Assembly (NCBI RefSeq): GCF_013403985.1
Contig: NZ_JABFDF010000003.1
Location: forward strand, 124,001 to 188,000
DNA from: Winogradskyella ludwigii
GTDB lineage: Bacteria > Bacteroidota > Bacteroidia > Flavobacteriales > Flavobacteriaceae
Reading direction: 5' to 3'
DNA: 64,000 bases
A program made the position numbers and the translations under genes. Position 1 is the first letter of the stretch; every line of letters begins with the position of its first letter. Shown piece by piece: positions 46,418-56,376 of this stretch. The notes below the pieces were generated by a model. The model did no database searches. It was not told the DNA's origin and saw only the letters and a list, made by a program, of their open reading frames with translations.

Positions 46418-47941
46418 TTATTTTGCTTTATCTTCTGCATAAATATTGACATCTCTATCATTTTTTTGAATTTCCCCAGGTGTACTTCTTCCTTTATCAA
46501 CATAAGATTGAAGTAATTGAGTTAATTCTTCTACTTTTTCAGGGTATTTATCCTGCAGATTTGTTGTCTCAGCAATATCGTCTGATAGGTTGAATAACTG
46601 CACACTAGGTGATCCTTCTGGAGTTTGCCCTGCTCTTGGCGTACTCCAACCACCAGACCCTGGACAAAGTGCTAGTTTCCAATCTCCTTTTCTGATAGAA
46701 AAAGAACCATTAATACTATGGCTAATAATATCTTCTCTATTTGTTTTCTTTGGATCTTTTAACGTTGGTAAAAAAGAAATGGCATCGACACCAGATGTAT
46801 CATCTAATTTTATACCTGTAATATCAGAACAAGTAGCAATAAAGTCAGTCATACATGTTAATCTATCTGTTTGTGTTCCTGCTGTTATAACTTCTGGCCA
46901 ACGAACAATAAAAGGTACGCGATGTCCACCTTCGTAAATATCGGCTTTATTTCCTCTTAGATTTCCACTAGGTGAGTGTCCTTTCTTTTTTAAAGCAGGA
47001 ATTTTTGCAGCAGGCGAACACCCATTGTCCGTAGAAAATATAACAATGGTGTTTTCGGATAAATTATGTTTATCCAAAGCTTTTAAAACTTCTCCTACAA
47101 CCCAATCTGTTTCCATTAAAAAATCACCATAAGGTCCTAATTCAGACTTTCCTCTCCATTTTTCACTAGGAACAATAGGCGTATGTGGTGAGGTTAATGG
47201 CAAGTATAAAAAGAAAGGTGCTTTTTCTTGAGCTCTCTCATTTATATAATCCACTGATTTTTCTGCAAAAACTTGTAAACATTCACCTGATTTAAAACTT
47301 GGAGCAGAAGGCCCTTTTCTAGAACGTATCTTTGGGTCATTCATAACAGAAGGAAGTTCTGTCACTTTTTCATTTTCAATATATACATAAGGAGGCATAT
47401 CTAATGAAGCTGCTATGCCATAAAAGTAATCAAAACCATTACTTGTTGGCGTTATCGCTGGTTTAGTATAATCGATATTCCATCCGCCACCAATTTGCCA
47501 TTTTTCCTTTTTATAATTAGGTAACAGTTCCCAACCGATACCTAAATGCCATTTACCAATCATTGCGGTATGATAATCTGCTTGCTTTAACAAACTTGCT
47601 ACGGTTGTTTCATCTTTTTTAAGCAAGGGTTTTGTAGTCGGTTTATGGATGACCCCTTTAGATAAACTTGTTCTCCAATTATAACGACCCGTTAAAAGTG
47701 AATAGCGAGACGGAGTGCAAACGGAAGATGAGGTATGTGCATCTGTAAAACGAATCCCTTCTCCTGCCAAACGATCTAAGTGTGGTGTCGCCGCTTTTCC
47801 TGTAGTATGAGAAACATCACCTATTCCCATATCATCGGCAAAAATAAATATGATATTTGGACGACTAGTATCTACTTGTTCTTGTGCTCGTATATGTTGG
47901 CTAAAACATAATACAAAAATTGCAATTATAGATTTATACAT
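46418..47941 (-). CDS. S1 sulfatase
   Basis: The 507 aa protein has a signal peptide ending near HIRAQ, then FADDMGIGDVSHTTGKAATPHLDRL, SSVCTPSRYSLLTGRYNWR (Cys75), IGKWHLGIGW, FFLYLPLTSPHTPIVPSEKW, FSTDNGCSPAAKIPALKKKGHSPSGNLRGN and YEGGHRVPFIVRWP. It belongs to the CTP-S/T-RY subgroup and is close to 32043 in the region following SDNG. It is the first gene of the minus-strand GH141 operon and faces GH95 across a 326-base divergent gap. Confidence 0.92.
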   Translation of the reverse strand: MYKSIIAIFVLCFSQHIRAQEQVDTSRPNIIFIFADDMGIGDVSHTTGKAATPHLDRLAGEGIRFTDAHTSSSVCTPSRYSLLTGRYNWRTSLSKGVIHKPTTKPLLKKDETTVASLLKQADYHTAMIGKWHLGIGWELLPNYKKEKWQIGGGWNIDYTKPAITPTSNGFDYFYGIAASLDMPPYVYIENEKVTELPSVMNDPKIRSRKGPSAPSFKSGECLQVFAEKSVDYINERAQEKAPFFLYLPLTSPHTPIVPSEKWRGKSELGPYGDFLMETDWVVGEVLKALDKHNLSENTIVIFSTDNGCSPAAKIPALKKKGHSPSGNLRGNKADIYEGGHRVPFIVRWPEVITAGTQTDRLTCMTDFIATCSDITGIKLDDTSGVDAISFLPTLKDPKKTNREDIISHSINGSFSIRKGDWKLALCPGSGGWSTPRAGQTPEGSPSVQLFNLSDDIAETTNLQDKYPEKVEELTQLLQSYVDKGRSTPGEIQKNDRDVNIYAEDKAK

Positions 47942-48267
47942 TTTGATCTGGATTGGATATTGGAATTAATAATGTAAAACTATGCATTAATGCTACAATG
48001 TGTTTTCTGTTATCGACCATTTTCTTACTCAATTTAAACTTGAGCAAATCATCGCGCGTCATCATGGACGTTCTTAGGGTCAATTCAATTTTTTTTCCTA
48101 TACGGATTAGTAACCAAAAGGGTGTCATATTTCATATTTAAAATTTGGTTTACGCACTATATATTTACTGAATGCTGAAATAAAGAAAGTAATTGCAAGA
48201 TTAGAGAACAACTTTCTTTAGTTAATAAAATATATTTGTTATTCATTATCTAAACAAATATTAGTCC
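47942..48267. promoter_or_regulatory. Divergent intergenic region, GH141 operon and GH95 operon
   Basis: This 326-base gap separates the sulfatase (minus) and GH95 (plus) starts. It holds an imperfect 17-base palindrome CTCAATTTAAACTTGAG at 48028-48044 that could be an operator, and a promoter match at 48231. Short open frames occur on both strands (47934-48128 and 47953-48141) but have no recognisable protein features, and I did not call them. Confidence 0.4.
48231..48238 (+). promoter_or_regulatory. Putative -7 promoter element (TATATTTG) for the GH95 operon
   Basis: TATATTTG is an exact match to the Bacteroidota -7 consensus TAnnTTTG and lies about 30 bases before the GH95 ATG. No TTG -33 element was seen at the expected spacing, so the call is provisional. 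Confidence 0.4.
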
Positions 48268-50652
48268 ATGTTTCGATTAAAATTAGAAATACGTATTCTT
48301 TATCTTTTTATTCTTGTTTCGAGCACCTTATTTTCTCAGAATAATCAGGTGGATTTTAAAGTGGATTATGAATCCTTTTTATCCAAACACGACCTGCTTT
48401 GGGATCTTGTTCCAGACAAATGGCAAACCGCGCCTTATTCAGGAAATGGTAATGTTGGCTTTTTATTGTATCAAAGTCCAGAAGAAAACGACAATGTGAT
48501 TTCGCTGCATATTGGTAGACATGATTATTACGATCATAGAGAAGCTGAAACAAAGGCGGATGAAATGCTTTGGATTAAACGAAGCCGTTTACCATTAGGT
48601 CATTTTAAACTGAGATCTAAAGGAAAGATTACTGATATTGATATGCGTTTAGATTTATGGGACGCAGAATTAACAGGTACTATCACAACGACTAAAGGAA
48701 GTTACAACATTAAAGGGTTGACGCATAGCACCACTGATATCATTTATTTTGAAACAGAGACAAAAGATGAAGACGTAGAAATCACATGGCATGCTGAAGA
48801 TCCTATTCCACCAGTTTACGAAGTTTTAAAAAGTGGTGGAGGACCAAAAGGAGGTACATGGGATAAAATGAGGGCCGTAACTTTAGAAATGGCACCCAAA
48901 CCGACGTTCAGTGAGAAAAACGGTTACAAATTCTGTTACCAACCGTTATACGACAATAGAGGAGAAACTACTACAGGTTATAAAATAACAGGTAATCCTT
49001 CCGGAAAACAACAATTAATAGCGAGTGTACACCATTGTTTTCCAGATCATAATTCATTAGAAATAGTTACAGAAAATTTAAAAACGGCTGATGTTCTAAT
49101 CCAAAAAAACAACTTTGTATCTACCCATCAAAAATGGTGGCACGACTATTATCCATTAAGTTTTTTAACCATCAATGATGCGGAAAAAGAATCGTTCTAT
49201 TGGATACAAATGTATAAACTAGGCTCTGCTTCTAGAGGAAACGGACCCATTTTAGATTTAATGGGACCTTGGTATAACCGAACGTTTTGGCCAATGGTTT
49301 GGGGCGATTTAAATGTGCAACTCATCTATTGGACGCATTTAACAGCCAATAGAATGTCTATTGGAGAATCTCTACCAAACAATATTGACAAATATGCTAA
49401 AAACCTAGAAAACAATGTGCCTGGAAGTTGGAAAAACAGTGCTGCCGTTGCTGCTTTAATGCCGCAAGACCTCATCGCTTTCAACGGAGCAAAAGTGCCA
49501 GATATGTTAGCATGGATGTTAAACGATTATTGGTTGCATTGTCAATTTGCAGGCGATGATATTCGTATGCGAGACAACCTATTTCCAATCTTAAAAAAGA
49601 CGGTGAATAGTTATTTAAATTATATAAAAGACAATCCTGTAGAAGCCGAAGACGGCAAAATTCATATTAAATACAGTTGGTCGCCAGAATACAAACCTGG
49701 TCGTGGGCAAGATATTAATTTCACGTTAGCCTTAATTCGTTGGAGCTGTCAAACCTTAATTGATATTGATGAAAAGCATGAAATAAATGACCCGCTTAAA
49801 AAAGAATGGCAACATTTATTAGATAATTTAGTGGATTTTCAAATTGATGAAAATGGTCTTATGGTAGGAAAAGATAGACCTTTTGCCAATCCGCACAGAC
49901 ACTATTCGCATCTATTAGCCTATTATCCTTTGATGGTAATCACACCAGAAAACGAGGAAGATAAAAAATTGTTACGTACGTCTTTAGATCATTGGTTGGA
50001 TGTTACGTTTAATAGTGGTAAGAAAATCAAAGCCATGCCAGTTACAGGTTATACAGCAACTGGAGCATCTTCTATGTATGCCAATTTAGGCGATGCTGAA
50101 AAAGCGTATTATTATTTAGATTTTCTAATTAAGCATAAAAATATTTCGTCTACTACGATGTATTCCGAAGGAAAAATTAATCCGGTTATTGAAAGCCCGT
50201 TGTCTTTTGCCACAAGTTTACACGATATGATGTTGCAAAGTTGGGGCGGAAAAATTCGTGTATTTCCTGCGAGTCCGAAAAAATGGAAAGATGTGGCGTT
50301 TCATGATTTAAGAACACAAGGTGCCTTTTTAGTCAGTGCCAAAAAAGTAGAAGGAGTTACCGAATTTGTATCTATAAAAAGTTTAAAAGGAAATGCATGT
50401 GTCGTTCATGTAGATTTTGAAAATCCTAAATTTTATATCGATGGGAAGTCCGTTTCTATAAATCAATCCAAAGATGGTTCTTATAAAATTGATTTAAAGC
50501 AAAATGAATCGGTTATTATTACTTCCAAAGAAATAAACAAAACAGATTTAAGCATAAAAGAGTTACCAAAATCGGAAGCAGAGCAAAATCTATTCGGTTA
50601 TGGTGAAAAAACAAAACGATTACCTGGTCATAAATACTACAGTTCTTATTAA
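48268..50652 (+). CDS. GH95-type alpha-L-fucosidase/galactosidase
   Basis: The 794 aa protein has a signal peptide (LFILVSSTLFSQ). LLWDLVPDKWQTAPYSGNGNVGFLLYQSP and VISLHIGRHDYYDHR at the N-terminus match the N-terminal beta-domain region of GH95 enzymes. The (alpha/alpha)6 barrel follows with WYNRTFWPMVWGDLNVQLIYW, IHIKYSWSPEY and NPHRHYSHLLAYYPL (about residue 540), the last being the GH95 HRHxSHL block. The ending RVFPASPKKWKDVAFHDLRTQGAFLVSAKKVEGVTEFVSI is the standard C-terminal beta domain. GH95 enzymes hydrolyse alpha-1,2-fucosides by inversion, and some act on alpha-L-galactosides; which applies here is not decided. The divergent N-terminus may reflect a sulfated substrate. It begins the plus-strand operon, 10 bases before the next sulfatase. 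Confidence 0.88.
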   Translation: MFRLKLEIRILYLFILVSSTLFSQNNQVDFKVDYESFLSKHDLLWDLVPDKWQTAPYSGNGNVGFLLYQSPEENDNVISLHIGRHDYYDHREAETKADEMLWIKRSRLPLGHFKLRSKGKITDIDMRLDLWDAELTGTITTTKGSYNIKGLTHSTTDIIYFETETKDEDVEITWHAEDPIPPVYEVLKSGGGPKGGTWDKMRAVTLEMAPKPTFSEKNGYKFCYQPLYDNRGETTTGYKITGNPSGKQQLIASVHHCFPDHNSLEIVTENLKTADVLIQKNNFVSTHQKWWHDYYPLSFLTINDAEKESFYWIQMYKLGSASRGNGPILDLMGPWYNRTFWPMVWGDLNVQLIYWTHLTANRMSIGESLPNNIDKYAKNLENNVPGSWKNSAAVAALMPQDLIAFNGAKVPDMLAWMLNDYWLHCQFAGDDIRMRDNLFPILKKTVNSYLNYIKDNPVEAEDGKIHIKYSWSPEYKPGRGQDINFTLALIRWSCQTLIDIDEKHEINDPLKKEWQHLLDNLVDFQIDENGLMVGKDRPFANPHRHYSHLLAYYPLMVITPENEEDKKLLRTSLDHWLDVTFNSGKKIKAMPVTGYTATGASSMYANLGDAEKAYYYLDFLIKHKNISSTTMYSEGKINPVIESPLSFATSLHDMMLQSWGGKIRVFPASPKKWKDVAFHDLRTQGAFLVSAKKVEGVTEFVSIKSLKGNACVVHVDFENPKFYIDGKSVSINQSKDGSYKIDLKQNESVIITSKEINKTDLSIKELPKSEAEQNLFGYGEKTKRLPGHKYYSSY

Positions 50653-50662
50653 ATATAAACTC

Positions 50663-52186
50663 ATGAAAAAATCTATTCTATACAGCATTTTTATATGCGC
50701 TTCGTTTATAGCGTGCAAAGCACAAGAACAACAAAAGAAACCGAATGTCATTTTTATTTTTTCAGATGACCAACGGTATAATTCTCTGAGCATGACGGGA
50801 GATCCTATTGCCGATACACCAAATATAGATCAGTTAGCAAAAGAAGGTATCTTTTTCAACAACGCCTATATTACCAGTCCTATTTGTGGACCAAGTAGAG
50901 CCAATATCTTTACAGCACAATGGGAACGAAAAAACAAAATTGGGTTTACCTACGTTTCTAAACATGTGATTTCCAAAGAAACCTATCAAAACAGTTGGCA
51001 AGCACAATTAAAAAAAGCTGGATATTCCACTGCTTTTATTGGGAAACATCACACCAAAATTGGAGATAAAAAAAATACACCGTTAAATAAAGATACTGAC
51101 TTTGCTTATTATGGTAATGGTCATTTGGGGTTTTATCCTGCAAAAAGACACAAACAGTTTGCTAACCTTAAAAACAAAACACAAATAGAAGGGTTCTTAG
51201 AAGCGACCAAAGCTTATTTGTCACAAGATGAAACCTATGATTACTTTTATAAAAACGCAGACCCATCTATTAAAAATCAATTGAAGAAAAGAGATCCTAA
51301 CAAACCCTTTTCGGCATGGATTAATTTAAATCTTCCGCATGCCTCTAGTATTGGTGGTATGGGATCGCAAGACACAGATCCAGAATATTATAAAACAAAA
51401 TACGATGATGTAAAGCATAAAATGGAATTACCTGACAACTATCCTCAAGATATTAGTTTGCCTAAAGAAGTGTATGCGACCTCAGATTTAATGAAATATT
51501 ATGTAACTGCTAATAAAGGCAAATTATTAAATGAAAAGCTAAAAATGGATCGTGCTAATTATGCTATCGATCTAATGGTAGGGAATTTACGTACCTTTTT
51601 AAAAGAAATAGGAGAAGCAGACAATACTATTATTGTGTTTTGTTCCGACAATGGTTTGTTTTTAGGCGAACACGGATTAGGCGGAAAAACCATTTTGTAT
51701 GATGAATCGGTGCATGTGCCGATGATTGTGTATTCGCCATTTTTCAAGGATAAAACAAAAGGAAAAGTGATTGAGGAATTGGTTGTTGGTCAAGATATTC
51801 CTGCAACTATTTTAGAAATGTGTGGTGTAAAAACACCGGAATCCTATCAAGGTAAAAGTATGCTTCCATTAATTGCCGGTGAAAATACAGATTGGAGAGA
51901 AGACATCTTTTTAGAAAACTTATTTACAGATCAAGGTTACCCTAGACAAGAAGGAGTACGCAGTAAACAGTTTAAGTACATTCGTTCGTTTGGTAAGGAA
52001 AACGACCGAAATAAATATGTTCCAAATCAATCTACGGAAACGAATGAAGCCCCAATTTACGAAGAGCTATTCGATATTATAAACGATCCTAAAGAACAGA
52101 ATAACTTGGTTGGGAATAAAGACTATTTAGAGATTTTAAACGTGTACAGACAAAGATGTAAAACCCTTGTATCTGAACTAAATTAG
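50663..52186 (+). CDS. S1 sulfatase, lipoprotein, divergent subgroup
   Basis: I chose the ATG at 50663 (MKKSILYSIFICASFIACKAQ, lipobox Cys18). The open frame runs back to 50600 but would overlap the GH95 gene. The ~507 aa product differs from the other sulfatases here: FSDDQRYNSLSMTGDPIADTPNIDQL, the CGPSRANIFTAQWER signature (Cys75), IGKHHTKIGD in place of GKWHLG, and FCSDNGLFLGEHGLGGKTILYDESVHVPMIV. That layout resembles the iduronate/choline-type branch of S1 sulfatases. It sits directly after GH95, so it may act on the same fucosyl oligosaccharide. Confidence 0.88.
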   Translation: MKKSILYSIFICASFIACKAQEQQKKPNVIFIFSDDQRYNSLSMTGDPIADTPNIDQLAKEGIFFNNAYITSPICGPSRANIFTAQWERKNKIGFTYVSKHVISKETYQNSWQAQLKKAGYSTAFIGKHHTKIGDKKNTPLNKDTDFAYYGNGHLGFYPAKRHKQFANLKNKTQIEGFLEATKAYLSQDETYDYFYKNADPSIKNQLKKRDPNKPFSAWINLNLPHASSIGGMGSQDTDPEYYKTKYDDVKHKMELPDNYPQDISLPKEVYATSDLMKYYVTANKGKLLNEKLKMDRANYAIDLMVGNLRTFLKEIGEADNTIIVFCSDNGLFLGEHGLGGKTILYDESVHVPMIVYSPFFKDKTKGKVIEELVVGQDIPATILEMCGVKTPESYQGKSMLPLIAGENTDWREDIFLENLFTDQGYPRQEGVRSKQFKYIRSFGKENDRNKYVPNQSTETNEAPIYEELFDIINDPKEQNNLVGNKDYLEILNVYRQRCKTLVSELN

Positions 52187-52210
52187 TTTTATAATTAAGT
52201 AATAATCATC

Positions 52211-54049
52211 ATGAAAAAAGTATTTCTATTAGGAATGGCTTGTTTAGTTATGTCAAGCAGTTTTGCACAAGAAAGACCAAAAAAGCCAAATGTAGTATTA
52301 ATTTTAACCGATGATTTAGGTTGGCAAGATGTAAAATGTTACGATATTGACGAGCCTTCTCCATTCGAAACTCCAAACATTGACAGATTAGCTAAAGAAG
52401 GAGTTTTATTCTGGCAAGCGTATTCTCCTGCAACGACGTGTTCTCCGTCTAGAGGTGCAATCTTATCTGGCCAACACCCAGTGCGTTTAGAAAGAACTAG
52501 CGTAAGAGGAGGTCATCCACCATTGCCTTTTAATCATAGATCTACCTTGATTAGTCCTTGGATGCGCGGTGCTTTAGATGCTTCTAAAGTAACGATTGCC
52601 GAATCACTTAAATCAAATGGCTATAAAACAGGACACTCAGGAAAATGGCACGTTGGTATTGCTGTAACAGACTATCCTGAACCTAAAGATCAAGGATACG
52701 ATTTTTCAAAACATGGTTTTGGACCTCATAAAAGAATGACCGATCGTACAAAAGGATTTGCAACGACGGATCCTTCAGATCCATTTACACTAGACGAAGA
52801 TGGTTTTCCTTTTGATGATATCACTCAAGACGGTATTGATTTTATGAACCAAAATAAAAAAGATCCATTTTTTCTTTACTATTGCTCTCGATTAGTACAC
52901 ACGCCTATACAAACACGAAGTGAAGCTTTATTGCGTAAATACTATGAGAAATTAGGATTAGAATATCCTAAAAAGAATGACATGTGGGACAAAGCAGGTC
53001 AAAAAAACGCCTATTATGCTGCCATGGTAGAAATGATAGATCATTACACTGGTCAACTGATTACATATCTTGAAGAAACAGAAGATCCAAGATGGCCAGG
53101 GCATATGTTAATCGAAAACACCTATGTTATTTTCACCTCTGATAATGGAGGTATGGAACAACATACAAAAGAAATTATTACAGACAACTATCCTTTAGAC
53201 AAAGGAAAGATAAATGCAAAAGAAGGTGGTGTACGAGTACCACTAATCATAACAGGACCAAATATTGCTGCAAATACGGAATCTAATGTTATGGTAAATG
53301 GTGTGGATTTCTATCCTACGATACTAAGTTGGACAAACACTCCAAAAGATGCAAATCAAATATTCGATGGTGCTGATTTATCTACATTACTAGATAAAGA
53401 CCCAACAGATGCTAAATTAGTTTTAGATCCTGAAACCGGAAAACCAAGAAATACGATGATGTGGCACTTTCCAAACAGCGCTATGCAATCTACATTACGA
53501 ATTGGAGACTTTAAACTAGTGCGTGACTATACGGCTACAGAAAAAAAGACCGATTTGGCCTTATATCAATTGTACGAAAATGGTTCAAAACGTGTCGATA
53601 TTGAAGAATCTCAAAATCTAGCAGAAAAAATGCCAAAGAAAACAGAAGAGATGAATCGTCTTTTAACAGAACGATTACAAAAACTAAATGCGAGATATCC
53701 TTATTTAAATCCAACTAGTAAATCTGCGTTACCTAATAAATCTAAAATACCTACTGTTGTTGAGCATGGCATAGATGGAAAAAATGTTTGGTTAAAATAT
53801 CAAAACAATGGAGCTAAGGTGGTAAAAGCAGAATTAATTTATACAACTAATGGTGGTGTACGTGGTGAAATTTGGTTTCCTGTTTCTATGAATCTTAGGA
53901 ATGATAATGTTTCTGTAGCATTGCCAAAAGGAACTACGCATTACGTATTTAATTTAATTGACGAAAACAATTACTTAATAGGTTATCCTGATGGAGGCTA
54001 CCAAAAAACTACTAAAGTATTTGCAACTAAAGCAATTGCCATCAAATAA
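52211..54049 (+). CDS. S1 sulfatase of the DDLGWQD subgroup
   Basis: The 612 aa protein has a signal peptide ending at SSSFAQ. LTDDLGWQDVKCYDIDEPSPFETPNIDRL, TTCSPSRGAILSGQHP (Cys77), SGKWHVGIAV, FFLYYCSRLVHTPIQT and FTSDNGGMEQHTKEIITDNYPLDKGK mark it as a relative of 17327, 19267 and the N-terminal domain of 56601. A C-terminal beta domain (NVWLKYQNNGAKVVKAELIYTTNGG) replaces theirs. It is the last gene of the GH95 operon and is followed by a terminator hairpin. Confidence 0.92.
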   Translation: MKKVFLLGMACLVMSSSFAQERPKKPNVVLILTDDLGWQDVKCYDIDEPSPFETPNIDRLAKEGVLFWQAYSPATTCSPSRGAILSGQHPVRLERTSVRGGHPPLPFNHRSTLISPWMRGALDASKVTIAESLKSNGYKTGHSGKWHVGIAVTDYPEPKDQGYDFSKHGFGPHKRMTDRTKGFATTDPSDPFTLDEDGFPFDDITQDGIDFMNQNKKDPFFLYYCSRLVHTPIQTRSEALLRKYYEKLGLEYPKKNDMWDKAGQKNAYYAAMVEMIDHYTGQLITYLEETEDPRWPGHMLIENTYVIFTSDNGGMEQHTKEIITDNYPLDKGKINAKEGGVRVPLIITGPNIAANTESNVMVNGVDFYPTILSWTNTPKDANQIFDGADLSTLLDKDPTDAKLVLDPETGKPRNTMMWHFPNSAMQSTLRIGDFKLVRDYTATEKKTDLALYQLYENGSKRVDIEESQNLAEKMPKKTEEMNRLLTERLQKLNARYPYLNPTSKSALPNKSKIPTVVEHGIDGKNVWLKYQNNGAKVVKAELIYTTNGGVRGEIWFPVSMNLRNDNVSVALPKGTTHYVFNLIDENNYLIGYPDGGYQKTTKVFATKAIAIK

Positions 54050-54068
54050 TTAAAATTATTTCATATTT

Positions 54069-54108
54069 AAAGAAGCACAATAGGATTAAATTCTATAGTG
54101 CTTCTTTT
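54069..54108 (+). terminator. Rho-independent terminator after the GH95 operon
   Basis: AAAGAAGCACAATAGG pairs with CTATAGTGCTTCTTT, giving a stem with two mismatches, a short AT loop and a T-rich end. It sits 20 bases after the sulfatase stop. The following stretch to 54423 (315 bases) is AT-rich and contains nothing I can support, apart from presumably the promoter of the next gene. Confidence 0.75.
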
Positions 54109-54423
54109 GTTATATATACATATAACCTCAACTATATCATTACTAAAACGCAATTCAGAGGATATTGAAACCACTATGTAAATCTGCTTAATTTAAATAA
54201 GTGGTCGATTTAAGTCTCGCTTTGGTTAAAGGGTTGAATTAAAATACTATATATAAATAATAGCACTATTCCACTGTATAACGTGAAATTGGTAGTATAG
54301 AGCAATGATTTAGTGAATGAGAGAAAATGTAGTTAAGTCTCTAATCTTATTTTTACATGGTCTTCAAAATATGAAAATGATGATTTATTTGGAGGCTATT
54401 AAATAAATTAAGCAATTACCGTT

Positions 54424-56376
54424 ATGCCAAAGATTTTATATTTTTTTTTATTTTCAATATCATTTGTACAGATTTCTAATGCACAATTTTTGTGGTTAGA
54501 AGATCAAACGAATACGCGTAAAATTGAGTTTACAGCCGAAGAAGATGTACCGACTAATTTAACAGGAAACATTCCAAACCCTAATACTTTAGGAATTAAT
54601 ACACACACTATTGTCTCTAAATTTAATAGAGTTGAAGGTACACAAGATTTTTTGAAATTTAATTTATTCAATTACGTAACAGATTTAACCGATTATACAG
54701 TTACGTTTAAAGCTTATATTGATATACCTACTGATGAGCTAACTACAAACAACTCAAAATTAAGAGTGTTTTTTGATAGTTCTGATGAAGGACAACGTGT
54801 TTATGAACAATTGAATTTTACAGTTGGACAAGAATGGGAAACGTTTACGTTTCATTTTGAAAATGTTGTGGTTCCACATGTTGATGGCTATGACCTTATG
54901 ACAATAGGTTTTGCTAATGGTAGTATAGAAGAACCAGCCATGACTTATTATATAGATGAGATATACGGATCAACAGATCAAACCGCTACCGTAGGAAATC
55001 ATCCAGCTGCTTGGTTACAGGGTTCATGGGGAGTTACATTTCCTGTTTTTGGTGGTGAAAGGTTAGATGCAGAAGTTGCTACAGGCCATGACCCATTAGG
55101 AGGTGCACAAGAGGTTGTTGCAGAACTTCCAGCTGTAGGGCACGTTATTACAAACCTTAGTTATTTTGCACACTCTCATTATTTTACAATGAGAGATAAT
55201 ACTAATGTAGATGTCGCTACAGAGATACACGAAAGTTTAGTTCCTAGTGCAGAGAATCAACAAATCATGCTGGACGTCTTGCAAACATTTAAAGATGCAG
55301 ATAAGAAGATTATTTTGTATATATCTTCTAACTATTTAGATAGAGCAAGTGATGAAACGAAAGCGGCTTGGGTAGATTATTATACAGCTAATTTTGAAGG
55401 AGATGAATATTTAGCTTACAGAGATTTAGTTCAAGGATTTATTCCTGCGATAGCAGAGTATGCTGATGGATATTGGTTTGATACAACAGGAGTACTTCTT
55501 GACGATGGAAATTTAGAAGATTTTGTTCAAATGTTTAAAGATGCCGATCCTGGAGCTGCTATGTCAGTGTCTGAGTTTGGTCATAAACATTATATAGATG
55601 GCGTATTAGTTGCCGTTGATTCTGATGGAGTTGATGATGAAGATGATAGAGACTATGATGTATCAAACTTTAGAGGAAACAATACTTCTCAAGATTTTAC
55701 AAGAGGACATGTCTCTGCGTTAGCTGGTGGTGCTCCGCCAAATTCTTGGGGATACGAAGAGTTTACATTACCTGCTATGGTTGGTAACCCTTGGTCAATG
55801 TATGAAAAAAAACAAGTATTAAAACATGCATGGTTTCCTATTAGAGATAAATGGCATGTTAGTTCCGCAAATTTAATATTTGGAATAGAAGATGCTTACA
55901 GATTTACTAAAATTCTAATAGATGCCAATGCTGGTGTTACCTTTGCAACTACGGTATCTAATGCTAATGCTGATGAAGGCCATATAATGGCTGATGAAAT
56001 GCTTATTATGAAAGCAATTAACGATAGACTTCTTTCTAGTCCTGTACCCGATTTTGAACCATATGTAAGACCAGATGGGGCTTATCTAGTCGGTGAAACG
56101 CTAAGTACAAATTCATATGAATTTACTAATCAATCAGATGTTAAGTTGTATCCCAACCCAGTAGCTGATCGACTCACAATTTCTAGAACAACTACAGATA
56201 TAAATAACATAACGGTCCTAAACGTACTAGGAACTAAAGTACTGAATAAAACATGGACTAATGGCACGACGACCACACAATTAGATGTGTCTACTTTAAA
56301 ATCAGGAATTTACCTTATTAAGCTTTCGAATGGTAATAATTATAGCATCACTCGAAAAATAATAGTATCCAAGTAA
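54424..56376 (+). CDS. T9SS-secreted CBM plus TIM-barrel hydrolase, candidate endo-fucanase
   Basis: The 650 aa protein has a signal peptide ending at QISNA. Residues about 22-180 look like a jelly-roll CBM (IVSKFNRVEGTQDFLKFNLFNYVTDLTDYTVTFKAYIDIP, YYIDEIYG). Residues about 190-560 suggest an alpha/beta barrel: WGVTFPVFGGERLDAE, VITNLSYFAHSHYFTMRD, KKIILYISSNYLDRA, YADGYWFDTTGVL with D353 at a strand end as nucleophile candidate, and AAMSVSEFGHKHYIDG. The ending VKLYPNPVADRLTIS...SITRKIIVSK is a type IX sorting domain. The GYWFD block recalls the GH29/GH107 clan, which includes endo-fucanases, but this is a weak resemblance and I cannot assign a family. As the only T9SS barrel enzyme in the PUL it is the best candidate for first cleavage of the polymer. 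Confidence 0.7.
   Translation: MPKILYFFLFSISFVQISNAQFLWLEDQTNTRKIEFTAEEDVPTNLTGNIPNPNTLGINTHTIVSKFNRVEGTQDFLKFNLFNYVTDLTDYTVTFKAYIDIPTDELTTNNSKLRVFFDSSDEGQRVYEQLNFTVGQEWETFTFHFENVVVPHVDGYDLMTIGFANGSIEEPAMTYYIDEIYGSTDQTATVGNHPAAWLQGSWGVTFPVFGGERLDAEVATGHDPLGGAQEVVAELPAVGHVITNLSYFAHSHYFTMRDNTNVDVATEIHESLVPSAENQQIMLDVLQTFKDADKKIILYISSNYLDRASDETKAAWVDYYTANFEGDEYLAYRDLVQGFIPAIAEYADGYWFDTTGVLLDDGNLEDFVQMFKDADPGAAMSVSEFGHKHYIDGVLVAVDSDGVDDEDDRDYDVSNFRGNNTSQDFTRGHVSALAGGAPPNSWGYEEFTLPAMVGNPWSMYEKKQVLKHAWFPIRDKWHVSSANLIFGIEDAYRFTKILIDANAGVTFATTVSNANADEGHIMADEMLIMKAINDRLLSSPVPDFEPYVRPDGAYLVGETLSTNSYEFTNQSDVKLYPNPVADRLTISRTTTDINNITVLNVLGTKVLNKTWTNGTTTTQLDVSTLKSGIYLIKLSNGNNYSITRKIIVSK

Noticed and set aside
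47934..48141. Two short overlapping open frames (64 and 62 codons) on opposite strands in the divergent GH95/sulfatase gap.
   Set aside because: No domain, signal or codon character supports them, they overlap each other and the sulfatase start, and the region is better explained as a promoter.
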